64,000 nt of DNA from Paenarthrobacter sp. GOM3 (GCF_018215265.2 NZ_CP136562.1:496001-560000), one strand, 5' to 3'. Positions 8,040 through 16,846 are shown, numbered from the stretch's first letter. Notes: generated from the sequence alone by a model not told the origin. Program-made: numbers and translations.

Positions 8040-8196
8040 TCTTCTTTGCCCGGGGGAGTTTTCCTCAGGCAAAGCGGGTCTTCCCTACGGATGGTCCGGC
8101 AGAGCAGTTACCCTTGGTGGGGTTGTCCGTCGAGCAAAGGCGGGAGACCTGGCTCCACAACCACGGACCTGCCGCCGATCGAAAGTCCCAAATCCT

Positions 8197-8751
8197 GTGA
8201 CCGACGCATTGACCGACGAAGCGCTTCAAGCACTCAAGGGCAATAACGCGGAACTGTTCAGCGCCGTCTACCAAGCCTATGCGGGCCAGGTACTTGGCTA
8301 CCTGACAGCTAAAGGCGTGCCCGATCCTGAGGCAGTCACGCAGGATGTGTTCCTGGCGGTGCTGCCTCGACTGGACGACTTGAGCGGAGGCGTCAACGGC
8401 CTGCGGACTTTCATTTTCTCGGTAGCCCACGCGCGCATGGTCGACGAGCATCGGAAGAAACTCCGGGCGCCCGATCACCACGAGTTCGAGCCTGATCGGG
8501 ATACCCGCGAATCGAGTTCGGCAGAGGCGGAAGCCTTGGACCGGCTGGCGCCGTACGAGGTCATGGCGCTGTTGGACCACCTCGGCGAGGATCAACGGGA
8601 AGTCCTGACGCTGCGCATCGTGGCAGGCCTGACGGTGGAGCAGGTGGCCGACATCATGGGGAAATCCGCCGGGGCAGTGAAGCAGCTGCAACGACGGGCA
8701 CTTATTACGCTCCGTGAGCACTCGGCAGTAAAGGAATACGTGGCGCCATGA
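8197..8751 (+). CDS. ECF-type RNA polymerase sigma factor
   Basis: Protein of 184 residues with sigma-70 region 2 (FSAVYQAYAGQVLGYL, then DPEAVTQDVFLAVLPRL) and region 4 (EDQREVLTLRIVAGLTVEQVADIMG, then AGAVKQLQRRAL). It lacks regions 1 and 3, as ECF sigma factors do. The predicted start is GTG 8197, with only a weak GAAAG upstream. The last codons overlap the next gene (ATGA), which encodes a one-span membrane protein. That fits a sigma/anti-sigma or sigma/effector pair. The stimulus and the recognised promoters are not evident, and no typical zinc anti-sigma motif is present next door. Confidence 0.88.
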   Translation: MTDALTDEALQALKGNNAELFSAVYQAYAGQVLGYLTAKGVPDPEAVTQDVFLAVLPRLDDLSGGVNGLRTFIFSVAHARMVDEHRKKLRAPDHHEFEPDRDTRESSSAEAEALDRLAPYEVMALLDHLGEDQREVLTLRIVAGLTVEQVADIMGKSAGAVKQLQRRALITLREHSAVKEYVAP

Positions 8752-9581
8752 CATACAGGGATACAGAACGCGAAGCTATCGTGGACGGGCTCATGCTCGA
8801 CGCGGAGCTCTCTGACGCGTCGGATCTCCGGCAGGCGCTCCTTTCACTGGGTTCATTCGCCAACGTCCCGGCTCCCGCCCCAGGCGCCGAGCTCGCCGCG
8901 ATGCTGGCCGGGCCGCACGACGAACTCTCCAAGCGCCGTTGGCGCCACAAGCACCGCACCGCCGTCGTCAGTGTTGCCGTGGTGGCCGCGATGGGACTGG
9001 GCGTCAGCGGTGTAGCCGCCGCGAGTTCGGGCTTCACCCGCAGCCCGTCCTTTGATGGGCTTCTGGGCAACTTCGCGCCGCGCTGGTCAGCATCCACGCC
9101 TGTGCTGCCCGCCCCGGATGCGCCCAAGGTCAGCACCGAGCCAGCACCCGCAGTAGATCCCGCGGCCCTCCCGCCCGCGACAACTGCGCCCTCGATTCCC
9201 GTACCGGCGCCTGCCGCACCCGACGCAGCGACGGGGCCCGCGCAGGACGCGGGGAACGCACCAGCGCAGGCCCCCGTCCCGGACGGTCCCTCACTGCATG
9301 TGCCCGGCGCGGCCGAGACCAAGCCGGACACTGCGAAAGACGTGCAGGAGAAGCCAACCCCAGGCAGCCCAAGCCAGGACAAGCCGCAGCGTCCCGATGC
9401 GCCCAAGCCTGATATGTCCAAGGCCGAGGCGGACAAAGCGGACAAGCAGCCACCCGGCAAGTCCGCGAACAAAGGCCAGGCACTGCCGTCCTACCCCAAG
9501 CAGTGGTCCGGGGAGCAGGTCAACGAGATCACGGACAAACTGAAGCAGTGGAAAAAGCACGGCGGCAGCTGGACTCGCTAG
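8748..9581 (+). CDS. Single-span membrane protein with Pro/Ala/Lys-rich outer region, sigma-coupled
   Basis: Protein of 277 residues with no recognised family. A cytoplasmic N-terminal region of about 70 residues ends in basic RRWRHKHR. One transmembrane helix spans about residues 71-92. A roughly 150-residue Pro/Ala-rich and then Lys/Asp/Pro-rich exported tail follows, with a short C-terminal segment PSYPKQWSGEQVNEITDKLKQW. It overlaps the sigma-factor stop by four bases, so both are made together. The arrangement is that of an anti-sigma factor, but the HxxxCxxC zinc motif of the common class is absent. A cell-wall-spanning sensor or a substrate of the regulon is equally possible. Confidence 0.65.
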   Translation: MTYRDTEREAIVDGLMLDAELSDASDLRQALLSLGSFANVPAPAPGAELAAMLAGPHDELSKRRWRHKHRTAVVSVAVVAAMGLGVSGVAAASSGFTRSPSFDGLLGNFAPRWSASTPVLPAPDAPKVSTEPAPAVDPAALPPATTAPSIPVPAPAAPDAATGPAQDAGNAPAQAPVPDGPSLHVPGAAETKPDTAKDVQEKPTPGSPSQDKPQRPDAPKPDMSKAEADKADKQPPGKSANKGQALPSYPKQWSGEQVNEITDKLKQWKKHGGSWTR

Positions 9582-9607
9582 CGTAGGGCACCTTGGAGAG
9601 GAACCGC

Positions 9608-10102
9608 TTAGGCGAGGACCTGGCGCTTGGAAGAAATGACTCCGGTGTCGAAGCCGGCGAGGTGGAGTCCGCCGTGGAAGCGGGCGTGCTCGATCTTCAC
9701 GCAGCGGTCCATCACCACGTCGAGGCCCGCGGCTTCAGCATCGCGTGCAACATCCTCACGCCACGAACCCAGCTGAAGCCAAAGGGTTTTGGCTCCGGCT
9801 GCGACGGCTTCGTCCAGGACTCCGGGGAGGTCGTCGTGCTTGCGGAAGACGTCAACGATGTCGGGGGACTCGGGTAGGTCGGCCAACGAAGCGTATGTCG
9901 GCTGGCCCAGGATTTCCTTGACCACGGGGTTCACGAAGTACACCTTGTAGCGCGTGGACGACTGCAGGTAGGTGGCCACGAAGTAGCTGGCGCGGGACGG
10001 CTTGTCCGAGGCGCCAACGATCGCGATGGACTTGGCCTGGCGCAGGAGCGACAAGCGCTCGGGAGCGGACGGGCCTTCCCAGTGACGTTCTGCGGTGCTC
10101 AT
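9608..10102 (-). CDS. CoA-binding domain protein (YccU-like)
   Basis: Protein of 164 residues made of one CoA-binding Rossmann-like domain. IAIVGASDKPSRASYFVATYL carries the nucleotide loop, VYFVNP starts the second strand, and a pair of DIVDVFR and WLQLG blocks is typical of the succinyl-CoA-synthetase-like CoA_binding_2 family. These stand-alone proteins bind CoA or an adenine nucleotide but have no settled role. It is the last gene of the acs-sfnG-metY operon and its ATG overlaps the metY stop by four bases. A second member of the family lies just outside the operon at 14948-15373. Confidence 0.82.
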   Translation of the reverse strand: MSTAERHWEGPSAPERLSLLRQAKSIAIVGASDKPSRASYFVATYLQSSTRYKVYFVNPVVKEILGQPTYASLADLPESPDIVDVFRKHDDLPGVLDEAVAAGAKTLWLQLGSWREDVARDAEAAGLDVVMDRCVKIEHARFHGGLHLAGFDTGVISSKRQVLA

Positions 10103-11421
10103 GCTTTCGCTCCTACTACTGACGGGACTTCGACAGCTGCTTGCGCCTCCGTGAGTGCCTGGTCAAGGTCCCAAAGGATGTCATCCAGATCCTCCAAACC
10201 CACGGAAATCCGGACCAGATCTTCCGGTACACCCGCGGACTCGAGCTGTGCAGCGCTGAGCTGCTGGTGGGTGGTGGAGCCCGGGTGGATGACAAGCGTC
10301 CGTGAATCCCCAACATTGGCCAGGTGGGACGCGAGCTGCAGCGACTCGATGAATTTCTGGCCAGCTGCGCGTCCACCGGAAACACCGAAGGAGAACACAG
10401 AGCCCGGACCCTTGGGCAAGTACTTCTGCGCTCGTTCAAAGTGCGGGTGGGACGGCAGGCCAGAGTAGTTCACGTAGGCAACCCGGGGATCGGCGTCGAG
10501 CCACTCCGCCACAGCCTGCGCGTTCTTCAAATGCTCGTCCAAACGCTGGGGGAGTGTCTCCACACCCTGCAGGAGCTGGAAAGCGGAGAGCGGGGAGAGC
10601 GCCGGGCCAATGTCGCGGAGGTGCTCGCAGCGCAGCTTGGTCAGGAAGCCGTATTCCCCGAAGTTGCCCCACCAGGAGACGTTTCCGTAGGACGGCACAG
10701 GGTCGGTCATCATGGGGAATTTGCCGTTGCCCCAGTTGAAGCGGCCACTCTCCACGATCACACCGCCAAGGGTGGTGCCGTGTCCGCCGATGAACTTGGT
10801 GGCGGAGTGGATCACGATGTCGGCGCCGTGCTCGATCGGCCGCACAAGGTAAGGCGTGCTCAAGGTGGCGTCGACCACCAGTGGGATGCCGGCGTCGTGC
10901 GCTACCTTGGCCAGCCCCGCAAGGTCCTGGACTTCCGACGACGGGTTGGCCACCACCTCAACGAACAGCGCCTTGGTGTTTTCCTGGATGGCAGCGGCGT
11001 AGTCCGCCGGGTCGGTTCCAGGCACGAAAGTGGTGTCCACACCGAAGCGGCGCAACGATACATCCAGCTGGGTGACAGTGCCGCCGTAGAGCTGGGACGC
11101 GGCTACGATGTGGTCGCCGGACTGGGTCAGCGCAGCGAACGTGATGAACTCGGCAGCCATGCCCGACGCCGTTGCGACAGCCCCGATGCCGCCCTCAAGG
11201 GAGGCGATACGCTCTTCAAAAGCGGCGACGGTGGGGTTGCCGATGCGCGAATAGATGTTGCCGTACTTCTGGAGGGCGAAGAGGTTTGCGGCGTCGTTGG
11301 TGTCCTTGAACACGAAGGACGTGGTCTGGTAGATCGGCACGGCGCGGGCACCGTGTTCGGCGTCGGGGGTGCCTCCGGCGTGCAGGGCGCGGGTGCGGAA
11401 CCCGAAAGTGCGGTCAGCCAT
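10099..11421 (-). CDS. metY: O-acetylhomoserine sulfhydrylase (aminocarboxypropyltransferase)
   Basis: PLP enzyme of 440 residues that replaces the acetate of O-acetyl-L-homoserine with sulfide or methanethiol, giving homocysteine or methionine plus acetate. The length and the N-terminal block [11 protein letters not shown]...[13 protein letters not shown] are those of MetY rather than the shorter MetB/MetZ. The PLP lysine is K209 in [12 protein letters not shown], and IYSRIGNPT and SGMAA are cofactor-binding landmarks. The gene overlaps sfnG upstream (TGATG) and the CoA-binding gene downstream. Its neighbour SfnG mobilises sulfur from dimethyl sulfone, and Acs can reactivate the acetate released. 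That functional grouping is inference. Confidence 0.92.
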   Translation of the reverse strand: MADRTFGFRTRALHAGGTPDAEHGARAVPIYQTTSFVFKDTNDAANLFALQKYGNIYSRIGNPTVAAFEERIASLEGGIGAVATASGMAAEFITFAALTQSGDHIVAASQLYGGTVTQLDVSLRRFGVDTTFVPGTDPADYAAAIQENTKALFVEVVANPSSEVQDLAGLAKVAHDAGIPLVVDATLSTPYLVRPIEHGADIVIHSATKFIGGHGTTLGGVIVESGRFNWGNGKFPMMTDPVPSYGNVSWWGNFGEYGFLTKLRCEHLRDIGPALSPLSAFQLLQGVETLPQRLDEHLKNAQAVAEWLDADPRVAYVNYSGLPSHPHFERAQKYLPKGPGSVFSFGVSGGRAAGQKFIESLQLASHLANVGDSRTLVIHPGSTTHQQLSAAQLESAGVPEDLVRISVGLEDLDDILWDLDQALTEAQAAVEVPSVVGAKA

Positions 11422-12611
11422 CAGACAGCCACCGACTCAGCGACCGGCGTGGAGGACAGGTCCAACTCAGTGCCGTTCTTCCGGGCAAGGTCGGCCTCGA
11501 GTTCCCGCACGATCGGCAGGACCTCCTGGCCGAATGCGGCGATTTCTTCCTGGAAGTGCAGGTAGCCGGTGAGGAACAGGTTCACGCCGATCTTCTTGTA
11601 TTCCACGATCCGCTCGGCGATCTGCTCCGGGGTGCCGATGAGCTGGGTCTTGAAACCATCGTTGTACTGGACCAGGTCCTCGAAGGTGGAGTCGGCCCAC
11701 ATGCCCTTGCCGTCCTTGGTGGACGCGCCGGCTTCCTGCACGGCGTCGCGGAAGCCCTGGACGGCCGGCTTGTGTGCCTTCTCGACGATCTCGCGGAGGG
11801 TGTCGCGGGCTTCCTTTTCGGATTCGCGGGCGATCACGAAACCGTTGAGGCCGAAGCGCGGAGCAGCAAGCGCACCCTCCGTGCCGCGCTTCGTCTCGCC
11901 GGCGGCAGCTACAACACCGGCGATGTTTTCCTTGAAACCCTCAAGGTCCTTGCCGTTGGAGAAGTACCAGTCGGCAACGCGGCCAGCGGTGGCCTGGGCC
12001 GCCGTCGAGTTTCCACCGAAGAAGATCTCCGGGTGCGCCCGGCCGGGAACGTCAACCGGCGCCGGGTTCAGGGTGAAGTCGGTGATGTTGTAGTACTTGC
12101 CGTCCTGGCTGTAGCCCTGCTCGGTCCACAGGCCGCGGAGGACGTTGATGAATTCCTCGGTGCGGACGTAGCGTTCGTCGTGCTCCAGCCATTCGAGGCC
12201 GAAATTCGTGAACTCGTTCTTGAGCCAGCCGGAGACAATATTGACGGCGGCCCGGCCGTCGGAGATGTGGTCAGCCGTGATGATGTACTTCGCCAGCACG
12301 CCAGGGTGCCACATGCCCGGGTGGACGGCGGCGATGACCTTGAGGCGTTCGGTGGCTGCAAGGAGGGCCAGGCTGAAGGACGTGGCTTCGTGCTGCTTGT
12401 CGGCCCCGTAGGACGCGGCGTAGCGGGTCTGTGTGAGGGCGTATTCGAAGCCGGAGTTCTCCGCGATCCGGGCGAGCTTCTTGTTGTAGTCGAAGTCCCA
12501 GCCGGTGCGCTGCTCGATGGTGGACACCACCAGGCCGCCGGAAACGTTGGGCACCCAGTAGGCGAATTTGAGCGGCTCGGAGAGTCGTGCGACGTTGCTG
12601 ATCTCGGTCAT
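11421..12611 (-). CDS. sfnG: Dimethyl sulfone monooxygenase (SfnG family)
   Basis: Luciferase-like, FMNH2-dependent monooxygenase of 396 residues. LKFAYWVPNVSGGLVVS opens the TIM barrel, and HPGMWHPGVLAKYIITADHISDGRAAVNIVSGW is typical of the sulfur-scavenging SfnG/SsuD group. SfnG oxidises dimethyl sulfone to methanesulfinate and formaldehyde, using reduced flavin from a separate reductase. No flavin reductase is in this operon. It sits between acs and metY with overlaps of 4 and 1 bases, so it should be co-translated. Close relatives act on alkanesulfonates, so the exact sulfone substrate is family-level inference. Confidence 0.85.
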   Translation of the reverse strand: MTEISNVARLSEPLKFAYWVPNVSGGLVVSTIEQRTGWDFDYNKKLARIAENSGFEYALTQTRYAASYGADKQHEATSFSLALLAATERLKVIAAVHPGMWHPGVLAKYIITADHISDGRAAVNIVSGWLKNEFTNFGLEWLEHDERYVRTEEFINVLRGLWTEQGYSQDGKYYNITDFTLNPAPVDVPGRAHPEIFFGGNSTAAQATAGRVADWYFSNGKDLEGFKENIAGVVAAAGETKRGTEGALAAPRFGLNGFVIARESEKEARDTLREIVEKAHKPAVQGFRDAVQEAGASTKDGKGMWADSTFEDLVQYNDGFKTQLIGTPEQIAERIVEYKKIGVNLFLTGYLHFQEEIAAFGQEVLPIVRELEADLARKNGTELDLSSTPVAESVAV

Positions 12612-14725
12612 GAATTTTCCTTCACTAGGGCCCGCTCGCGCAGGACGTCCTGGATTCCGGCGATTGCCGGTTCGTTTTGGAGTGAGGTGGTGTCGCCCAA
12701 GGCGGTCCCCTCAAAGAGTTGGGTCAACAGCCGGCGCATGATCTTGCCGCTGCGGGTCTTGGGTACGTCTGCCACCACGACGACGTCGCGCGGCTTGGCG
12801 ATGGGGCCGATCTCCTTGGCAACGTGGTTGCGCAGGTTGTGGGCGACTTCCGCTTCACGGTCACCCGAGCCGCTTCGGAGTACGACGAACGCGACAACGG
12901 CGTGCCCCGTGGTGGGATCGGCCACGGGACAGACCCCGGCTTCCACCACGTCCGGGTGCGAGACCAGCGCGGACTCGATCTCAATGGTGGACAGCAGATG
13001 TCCTGAGACATTGAGGGTGTCGTCCACGCGCCCAAGGATCCAAATGTCGCCGTCGGAATCGTATTTGGCGCCGTCGCCGGCGAGGAACCAGCCCTGCTCG
13101 GCGTACTGGCTCCAGTAGGAGTCGAAGTAGCGCCGCGGGTTGCCCCAAACGGTCCGCGCGATGGCGGGGCCGGGACGGTCCACCACGATGAAGCCTTGCT
13201 CGCCGGGCCCGGTAAGCCGACCGGCCTCATCCACCACGCGTGTGCTCACGCCGGGAAGGGCGCGAGCCGCGCAGCCCGGCTTGAAGGAAGTGTCCGTGGG
13301 CGAGGGGGACATGATGGTGGCACCCGTTTCGGACTGCCACCAGGTGTCCACCATGGGTGCCGTGCCACCGCCGATGTTGTCGCGCAGCCAGCGCCAGGCC
13401 TCGGGGTTCACGGCCTCGCCCACGGTTCCCAGCACCCGGATCGACGAGAAATCGTAGCTGTCCGGCACGCCGTCCGGGAACCAGCCCATGAGCGAGCGGA
13501 CCAGTGTGGGTGCCGTGTAGTACTGGGTGACCTTGTAGCGTTCGATGATCTCGAAGTGCCGGCCGGGGTGCGGGGTGTTAGGCGTGCCCTCGAAGATCAC
13601 CTGGGTGGCTCCGTTGGACAGCGGACCGTAGATCTCGTACGTGTGGGCGGTGACCCATGCAAGGTCCGCGGTGCACCAGTGGACGTCCTTGTCCCGCAGC
13701 GCAGGATCGGGGTTGCTGAACAGGTACTCGAAACTCCAGGATGCCTGCGTCAGGTAGCCGCCGGACGTGTGGACCAGTCCCTTCGGCTTTCCCGTGGTTC
13801 CGGAGGTGTACATGATGAACAGCGGAGTTTCAGCGTCGAAGGCCTTGGGCTCGTGGACCTCGGAGGCTGTATCGACTACGTCGTGCCACCAGACGTCCCG
13901 GCCCTCTGTCATGGCCACGTTCGCGAGTTCGCCGGCTGGGGTGGTCCGGTTGATGACCAGCACGTGCTCAATCACGTTGTCCCTGGCGACTGCGGCATCG
14001 GCGTTGTCCTTGACCGGCACGGCAATCCCGCGGCGGAACTGACCGTCGGTGGTGACCAGGAGTTTCGCCTGGGTGTCCTCTACCCGGAACCGCAATGCCT
14101 CGGCTGAGAACCCGCCAAAAACCAGGGAGTGGATCGCTCCGATGCGAGCCACGGCCAGGGTGATGATCACGGTCTCCGGAATGACCGGGAGATAGATGAC
14201 AACGCGGTCGCCCTTTGTGATGCCCAGACCCAGCAGCGCGTTCGCGGCCTTGGACACCTCGCGTTGCAGTTCCGCGTAGGTGATTGCCCGGCGGTCACCG
14301 GGTTCGCCTTCGAAGTAGAGGGCAACCTTGTCACCCTTTCCGGCAAGCACGTGCCGGTCCACGCAGTTGTACGCAACGTTCAGTTTGCCGCCGTCGAACC
14401 ATGAGATCTCCGGACCCCGGCCCGCTTCAACATCAACAGGAGTCGAGGTGTGCGCGGTGTGCCAGGGGGCTGCCCAGTGCAGGCGGCGGGCCTGCTCTTC
14501 CCAGAAGCCAACCGCTGACCCGTTCCGGTCAAAACTGCGGTCAAAACTGCCGTGACGCGCCCGCTCGCCGAGATCGGCGCCGTGCACTGCGCCGTCCGTG
14601 GGCTCGCTCGAGGACCATCCCGAAGAGCCGTGAAGGGAGCCGGGCGCGTCAAGCAGCCCTGCTTCAGAAGCCGTCGCGTCCGAAGTGGTGTGTGAAATTT
14701 TGGGGGTGGGTACGGCAGAAGTCAT
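12608..14725 (-). CDS. acs: Acetyl-CoA synthetase (AMP-forming)
   Basis: Adenylate-forming enzyme of 705 residues that converts acetate, ATP and CoA to acetyl-CoA. Motif A3 YTSGTTGKPKG, WWQSETG, the hinge region GRVDDTLNVSGH and the A10 motif KTRSGKIMRR with the acetylatable lysine are all present. The N-terminus has a Ser/Thr-rich extension of about 70 residues before the usual FW.....LHW block. That extension carries a small in-frame repeat SFDRSFDRN. AAGGAG lies 6 nt before ATG 14725. It is the first gene of the overlapping acs-sfnG-metY-CoA-binding operon. Acetate is a product of MetY, which may explain the linkage. Confidence 0.92.
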   Translation of the reverse strand: MTSAVPTPKISHTTSDATASEAGLLDAPGSLHGSSGWSSSEPTDGAVHGADLGERARHGSFDRSFDRNGSAVGFWEEQARRLHWAAPWHTAHTSTPVDVEAGRGPEISWFDGGKLNVAYNCVDRHVLAGKGDKVALYFEGEPGDRRAITYAELQREVSKAANALLGLGITKGDRVVIYLPVIPETVIITLAVARIGAIHSLVFGGFSAEALRFRVEDTQAKLLVTTDGQFRRGIAVPVKDNADAAVARDNVIEHVLVINRTTPAGELANVAMTEGRDVWWHDVVDTASEVHEPKAFDAETPLFIMYTSGTTGKPKGLVHTSGGYLTQASWSFEYLFSNPDPALRDKDVHWCTADLAWVTAHTYEIYGPLSNGATQVIFEGTPNTPHPGRHFEIIERYKVTQYYTAPTLVRSLMGWFPDGVPDSYDFSSIRVLGTVGEAVNPEAWRWLRDNIGGGTAPMVDTWWQSETGATIMSPSPTDTSFKPGCAARALPGVSTRVVDEAGRLTGPGEQGFIVVDRPGPAIARTVWGNPRRYFDSYWSQYAEQGWFLAGDGAKYDSDGDIWILGRVDDTLNVSGHLLSTIEIESALVSHPDVVEAGVCPVADPTTGHAVVAFVVLRSGSGDREAEVAHNLRNHVAKEIGPIAKPRDVVVVADVPKTRSGKIMRRLLTQLFEGTALGDTTSLQNEPAIAGIQDVLRERALVKENS

Positions 14726-14774
14726 GGTTGCTCCTTGCCCGGAAGTGCAGGCTCAGTGCGAAGATGCGAAGAAA

Positions 14775-14828
14775 GGGATGGTCGCCCTCATCCGCGGGGA
14801 TGGTCACTCCTCACTAAAGCCGATGGTC
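14775..14828 (-). promoter_or_regulatory. Three GACCATC repeats with 22-23 bp period upstream of acs
   Basis: On the plus strand GATGGTC occurs at 14777-14783, 14799-14805 and 14822-14828; the first two extend to GGGATGGTC. The period of 22 and 23 bp is two helical turns. They lie 52-104 bp upstream of the acs ATG, where an activator or repressor of the sulfur/acetate operon could bind. No SAM riboswitch core is recognisable here. Confidence 0.4.
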
Positions 14829-14947
14829 CATTTGGCTCAAAACCAGGGGTAGCGGTGCGTAATATTCGCCTGGATGGCCTGAAGTCCGCAAAATATGCAG
14901 ATTATTCGGCAGACCGCTCGGTTGAGCGTCAGGAGTAGGCTTAGGCC

Positions 14948-15373
14948 ATGATGCATGTCAACGATCCAGCCGTCGTGGAGCGGTTGATGCGAACAAAGGG
15001 CACGTGGGCCATTGTGGGTTTGAGTACCAACCAGTGGCGCTCCGCCTACGATGTTTCGCTCTACGTCCGGGACACGATGGGCATGGAGATCATCCCCATC
15101 AACCTCAAGGGCGAGGACGTGCATGGTGAAAAGGGGTACAAGTCCTTGGCTGATATTCCGCAGGCCAAGCACCCCATCGACGTGGTGGATTGCTTCGTGA
15201 ACTCGCAACGCGTGGGGGCCGTGATCGACCAGGCGATTGCGATCGGCGCCAAGGCCGTTTGGCTGCAACTGGGCGTCTTTGATGACGAGGCCACGCAACG
15301 CGCCAGGGAAGCAGGACTCGAAGTGGTAGTGAACTCCTGCCCGGCGCGTGAAGGCTGGCATTACGGCCTATGA
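14948..15373 (+). CDS. CoA-binding domain protein (YccU-like), second copy
   Basis: Protein of 141 residues with a single CoA-binding domain. TWAIVGLSTNQWRSAYDVSLYV forms the nucleotide loop, IIPINLKGE the second strand, and DVVDCFVNS, VWLQLG and VVVNSCPA the later conserved blocks; the terminal Cys-Pro region is typical of the family. AGGAG lies upstream of the ATG at 14948 (a second ATG follows at 14951). It is transcribed away from the acs operon, which itself ends with a paralogous gene. A metabolic link between the two is suggested by position only. Confidence 0.82.
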   Translation: MMHVNDPAVVERLMRTKGTWAIVGLSTNQWRSAYDVSLYVRDTMGMEIIPINLKGEDVHGEKGYKSLADIPQAKHPIDVVDCFVNSQRVGAVIDQAIAIGAKAVWLQLGVFDDEATQRAREAGLEVVVNSCPAREGWHYGL

Positions 15374-15436
15374 TCCCGGGACGTGTTCCTCTGCTAGATT
15401 GCTGCTGACTCATCTCTTTAGCCCCGGGGGACAGCC

Positions 15437-16300
15437 ATGACTGGCGACCACTCTGCAATGCCTTTTTCCTTGCCCAGCAGGCGGGCCCTCCTCGGTGTTG
15501 TGGGCGCCTCGGTGGTGGCCGGGCTCACGGCTTGCACTCCCGCTGAAGGGGCAGAAAGTACGACGACGGCGCTGACGCCGGATGCCGCCCTCGGCTCGCC
15601 CGAGGCCCCGGCTGCTACGGTCACCCCGACCCCGACCCCGACGCCAACTCTTACGGCGACGAAGCGAATCCGCCGGAGTTTCATCCCGGACTACCAGTTG
15701 CCGCCGATCGTTGGCGGACTCGCGCCGGTTATCACCAAGATCCCCACCAAGCACCCGATCGTGTTCCTGACCATCGATGACGGGAACATCAAGACACTCG
15801 AATCCGTGAAGCTCATGGCGGAGTACGACTACCCTGCCTCACTGTTCCTCACCAGGAACACCATTGCGGACAACCCGGCGTTCTTCAACGCCTTCAAGGC
15901 CCAGGGCAGCCTGGTGGAAAACCACACAGTGACACACAACATCAACATGGTGCGGCAGTGGGGCTATCAGCAGCAGCTGGACGACATAGTGGGGATGCAG
16001 GAGTATGCGGTTCAACAGTATGGCCGCAAGCCCACATTGTTCCGCCCGCCCGGCGGTGCTTACTCAAACGCGATGCGGCAGGCCGTGGCAGCTGCGGGCC
16101 TGAAAGCGGTGGTTACTTGGGAGGCAAAGGCAAACGCCGGAAAGATGGACTACCAAGTAGGGAATTCGTTGCGCCCCGGTGACATTGTCCTAATGCATTT
16201 CCGGGCCGAGTTTGCTGCAGACCTTGCTGCGTTCCGCGCTGCCCAGCTGGCGGCAGGGCTGGAAGTGGTGCTGCTGGAGGATTTCTTGGGCGTGGCTTAG
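15437..16300 (+). CDS. Lipoprotein polysaccharide deacetylase (NodB domain, CE4)
   Basis: Exported deacetylase-like protein of 287 residues. The N-terminus has a twin-arginine-like SRRALLG stretch and a lipobox ending at Cys33 (GLTAC), so it should be anchored outside the membrane. A Thr/Pro linker (about 60-75) precedes the NodB domain. Metal and catalytic motifs are present: TIDDG (112-116), ENHTVTH with His163 and His167, and RPPGG (203-207). Such enzymes remove acetyl groups from peptidoglycan or other aminosugar polymers. The first Asp environment is TIDDG rather than TFDDG, a tolerated change. A terminator hairpin begins inside the last codons. Confidence 0.87.
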   Translation: MTGDHSAMPFSLPSRRALLGVVGASVVAGLTACTPAEGAESTTTALTPDAALGSPEAPAATVTPTPTPTPTLTATKRIRRSFIPDYQLPPIVGGLAPVITKIPTKHPIVFLTIDDGNIKTLESVKLMAEYDYPASLFLTRNTIADNPAFFNAFKAQGSLVENHTVTHNINMVRQWGYQQQLDDIVGMQEYAVQQYGRKPTLFRPPGGAYSNAMRQAVAAAGLKAVVTWEAKANAGKMDYQVGNSLRPGDIVLMHFRAEFAADLAAFRAAQLAAGLEVVLLEDFLGVA

Positions 16301-16316
16301 GGCTCGCCCCTAAGCC
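16294..16316 (+). terminator. Terminator-like hairpin overlapping a stop codon
   Basis: Perfect 9-bp stem GGCTTAGGG (16294-16302) with CCCTAAGCC (16308-16316) and a 5-nt loop. The TAG stop of the deacetylase is inside the left arm. No clear U-run follows. Confidence 0.55.
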
Positions 16317-16339
16317 GTCCCCCAAGTAGGCTCACGTCC

Positions 16340-16750
16340 ATGGATGTTTCCGGCTTGCGCGAGATTTGCCTGGGCTTCCCGGGCGCCTTCGAAGACTTTC
16401 CCTTCGGTCCGGAGACATCTGTCTTCAAGGTCCGGGCGGCTGTGGCCGGCGGTGCACGGCACGAGGCCAAAATGTTCGCACTCTCCGCGATGGACCCGGG
16501 CAACTGGTCTGTCAGCCTCAAATGCGAGCCGGCGCTGGCCGAGCAGCTTCGGGCTGCCCATCCGGAAATCACCGGTGCCTGGCACATGAATAAGACCCAC
16601 TGGAATGGCGTTCGGCTGGATGGCGCACTGCCGGACGACATGGTCAGGGACATGGTGGAGGACTCCTACGACCTGGTGGTGGCCACCCTCAGCCGCAAGC
16701 AACAGGAACAACTTGGGTGGGCCAGGCTGGCCGCTCCGCGCGGGAAGTAA
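16340..16750 (+). CDS. MmcQ/YjbR family protein
   Basis: Small cytoplasmic protein of 136 residues. LREICLGFPGAFEDFPFG opens the fold, KMFALSAM and WSVSLKCEPALAEQLRA form the centre, and GAWHMNKTHWNGVRLDG gives the conserved NK.HW motif, then a C-terminal SYDLVVATLSRKQQ helix. These features identify the MmcQ/YjbR (CyaY-like) family. Members are annotated as DNA-binding on thin evidence, and the role is unknown. It stands alone between a deacetylase and a TPR protein, with a short hairpin after it. Confidence 0.85.
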   Translation: MDVSGLREICLGFPGAFEDFPFGPETSVFKVRAAVAGGARHEAKMFALSAMDPGNWSVSLKCEPALAEQLRAAHPEITGAWHMNKTHWNGVRLDGALPDDMVRDMVEDSYDLVVATLSRKQQEQLGWARLAAPRGK

Positions 16751-16767
16751 CACCCTCATAACGGCAC

Positions 16768-16790
16768 TCCCCATGGCGCTGACATGGGGA
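16768..16790 (+). terminator. Short hairpin after the MmcQ/YjbR gene
   Basis: Perfect 8-bp arms TCCCCATG (16768-16775) and CATGGGGA (16783-16790) with a 7-nt loop, 18 bp after the stop codon. It is T-poor downstream, so this is a weak terminator or an operator. Confidence 0.4.
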
Positions 16791-16846
16791 TAGATTGATA
16801 CTGCATACCTAGAGACCACAGCCTCGGGCTGGTCAGGAGCGGTTTG

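Noticed and set aside
7967..8200. 77-residue frame between the DUF222 gene and the sigma factor
   Set aside because: It contains a terminator hairpin within it, overlaps the sigma-factor start and has no ribosome-binding site; a chance frame is more likely, though a remnant is possible.
14726..14947. SAM riboswitch before the metY-containing operon
   Set aside because: None of the SAM-I, SAM-II or SAM-IV core sequences is recognisable in the acs leader.
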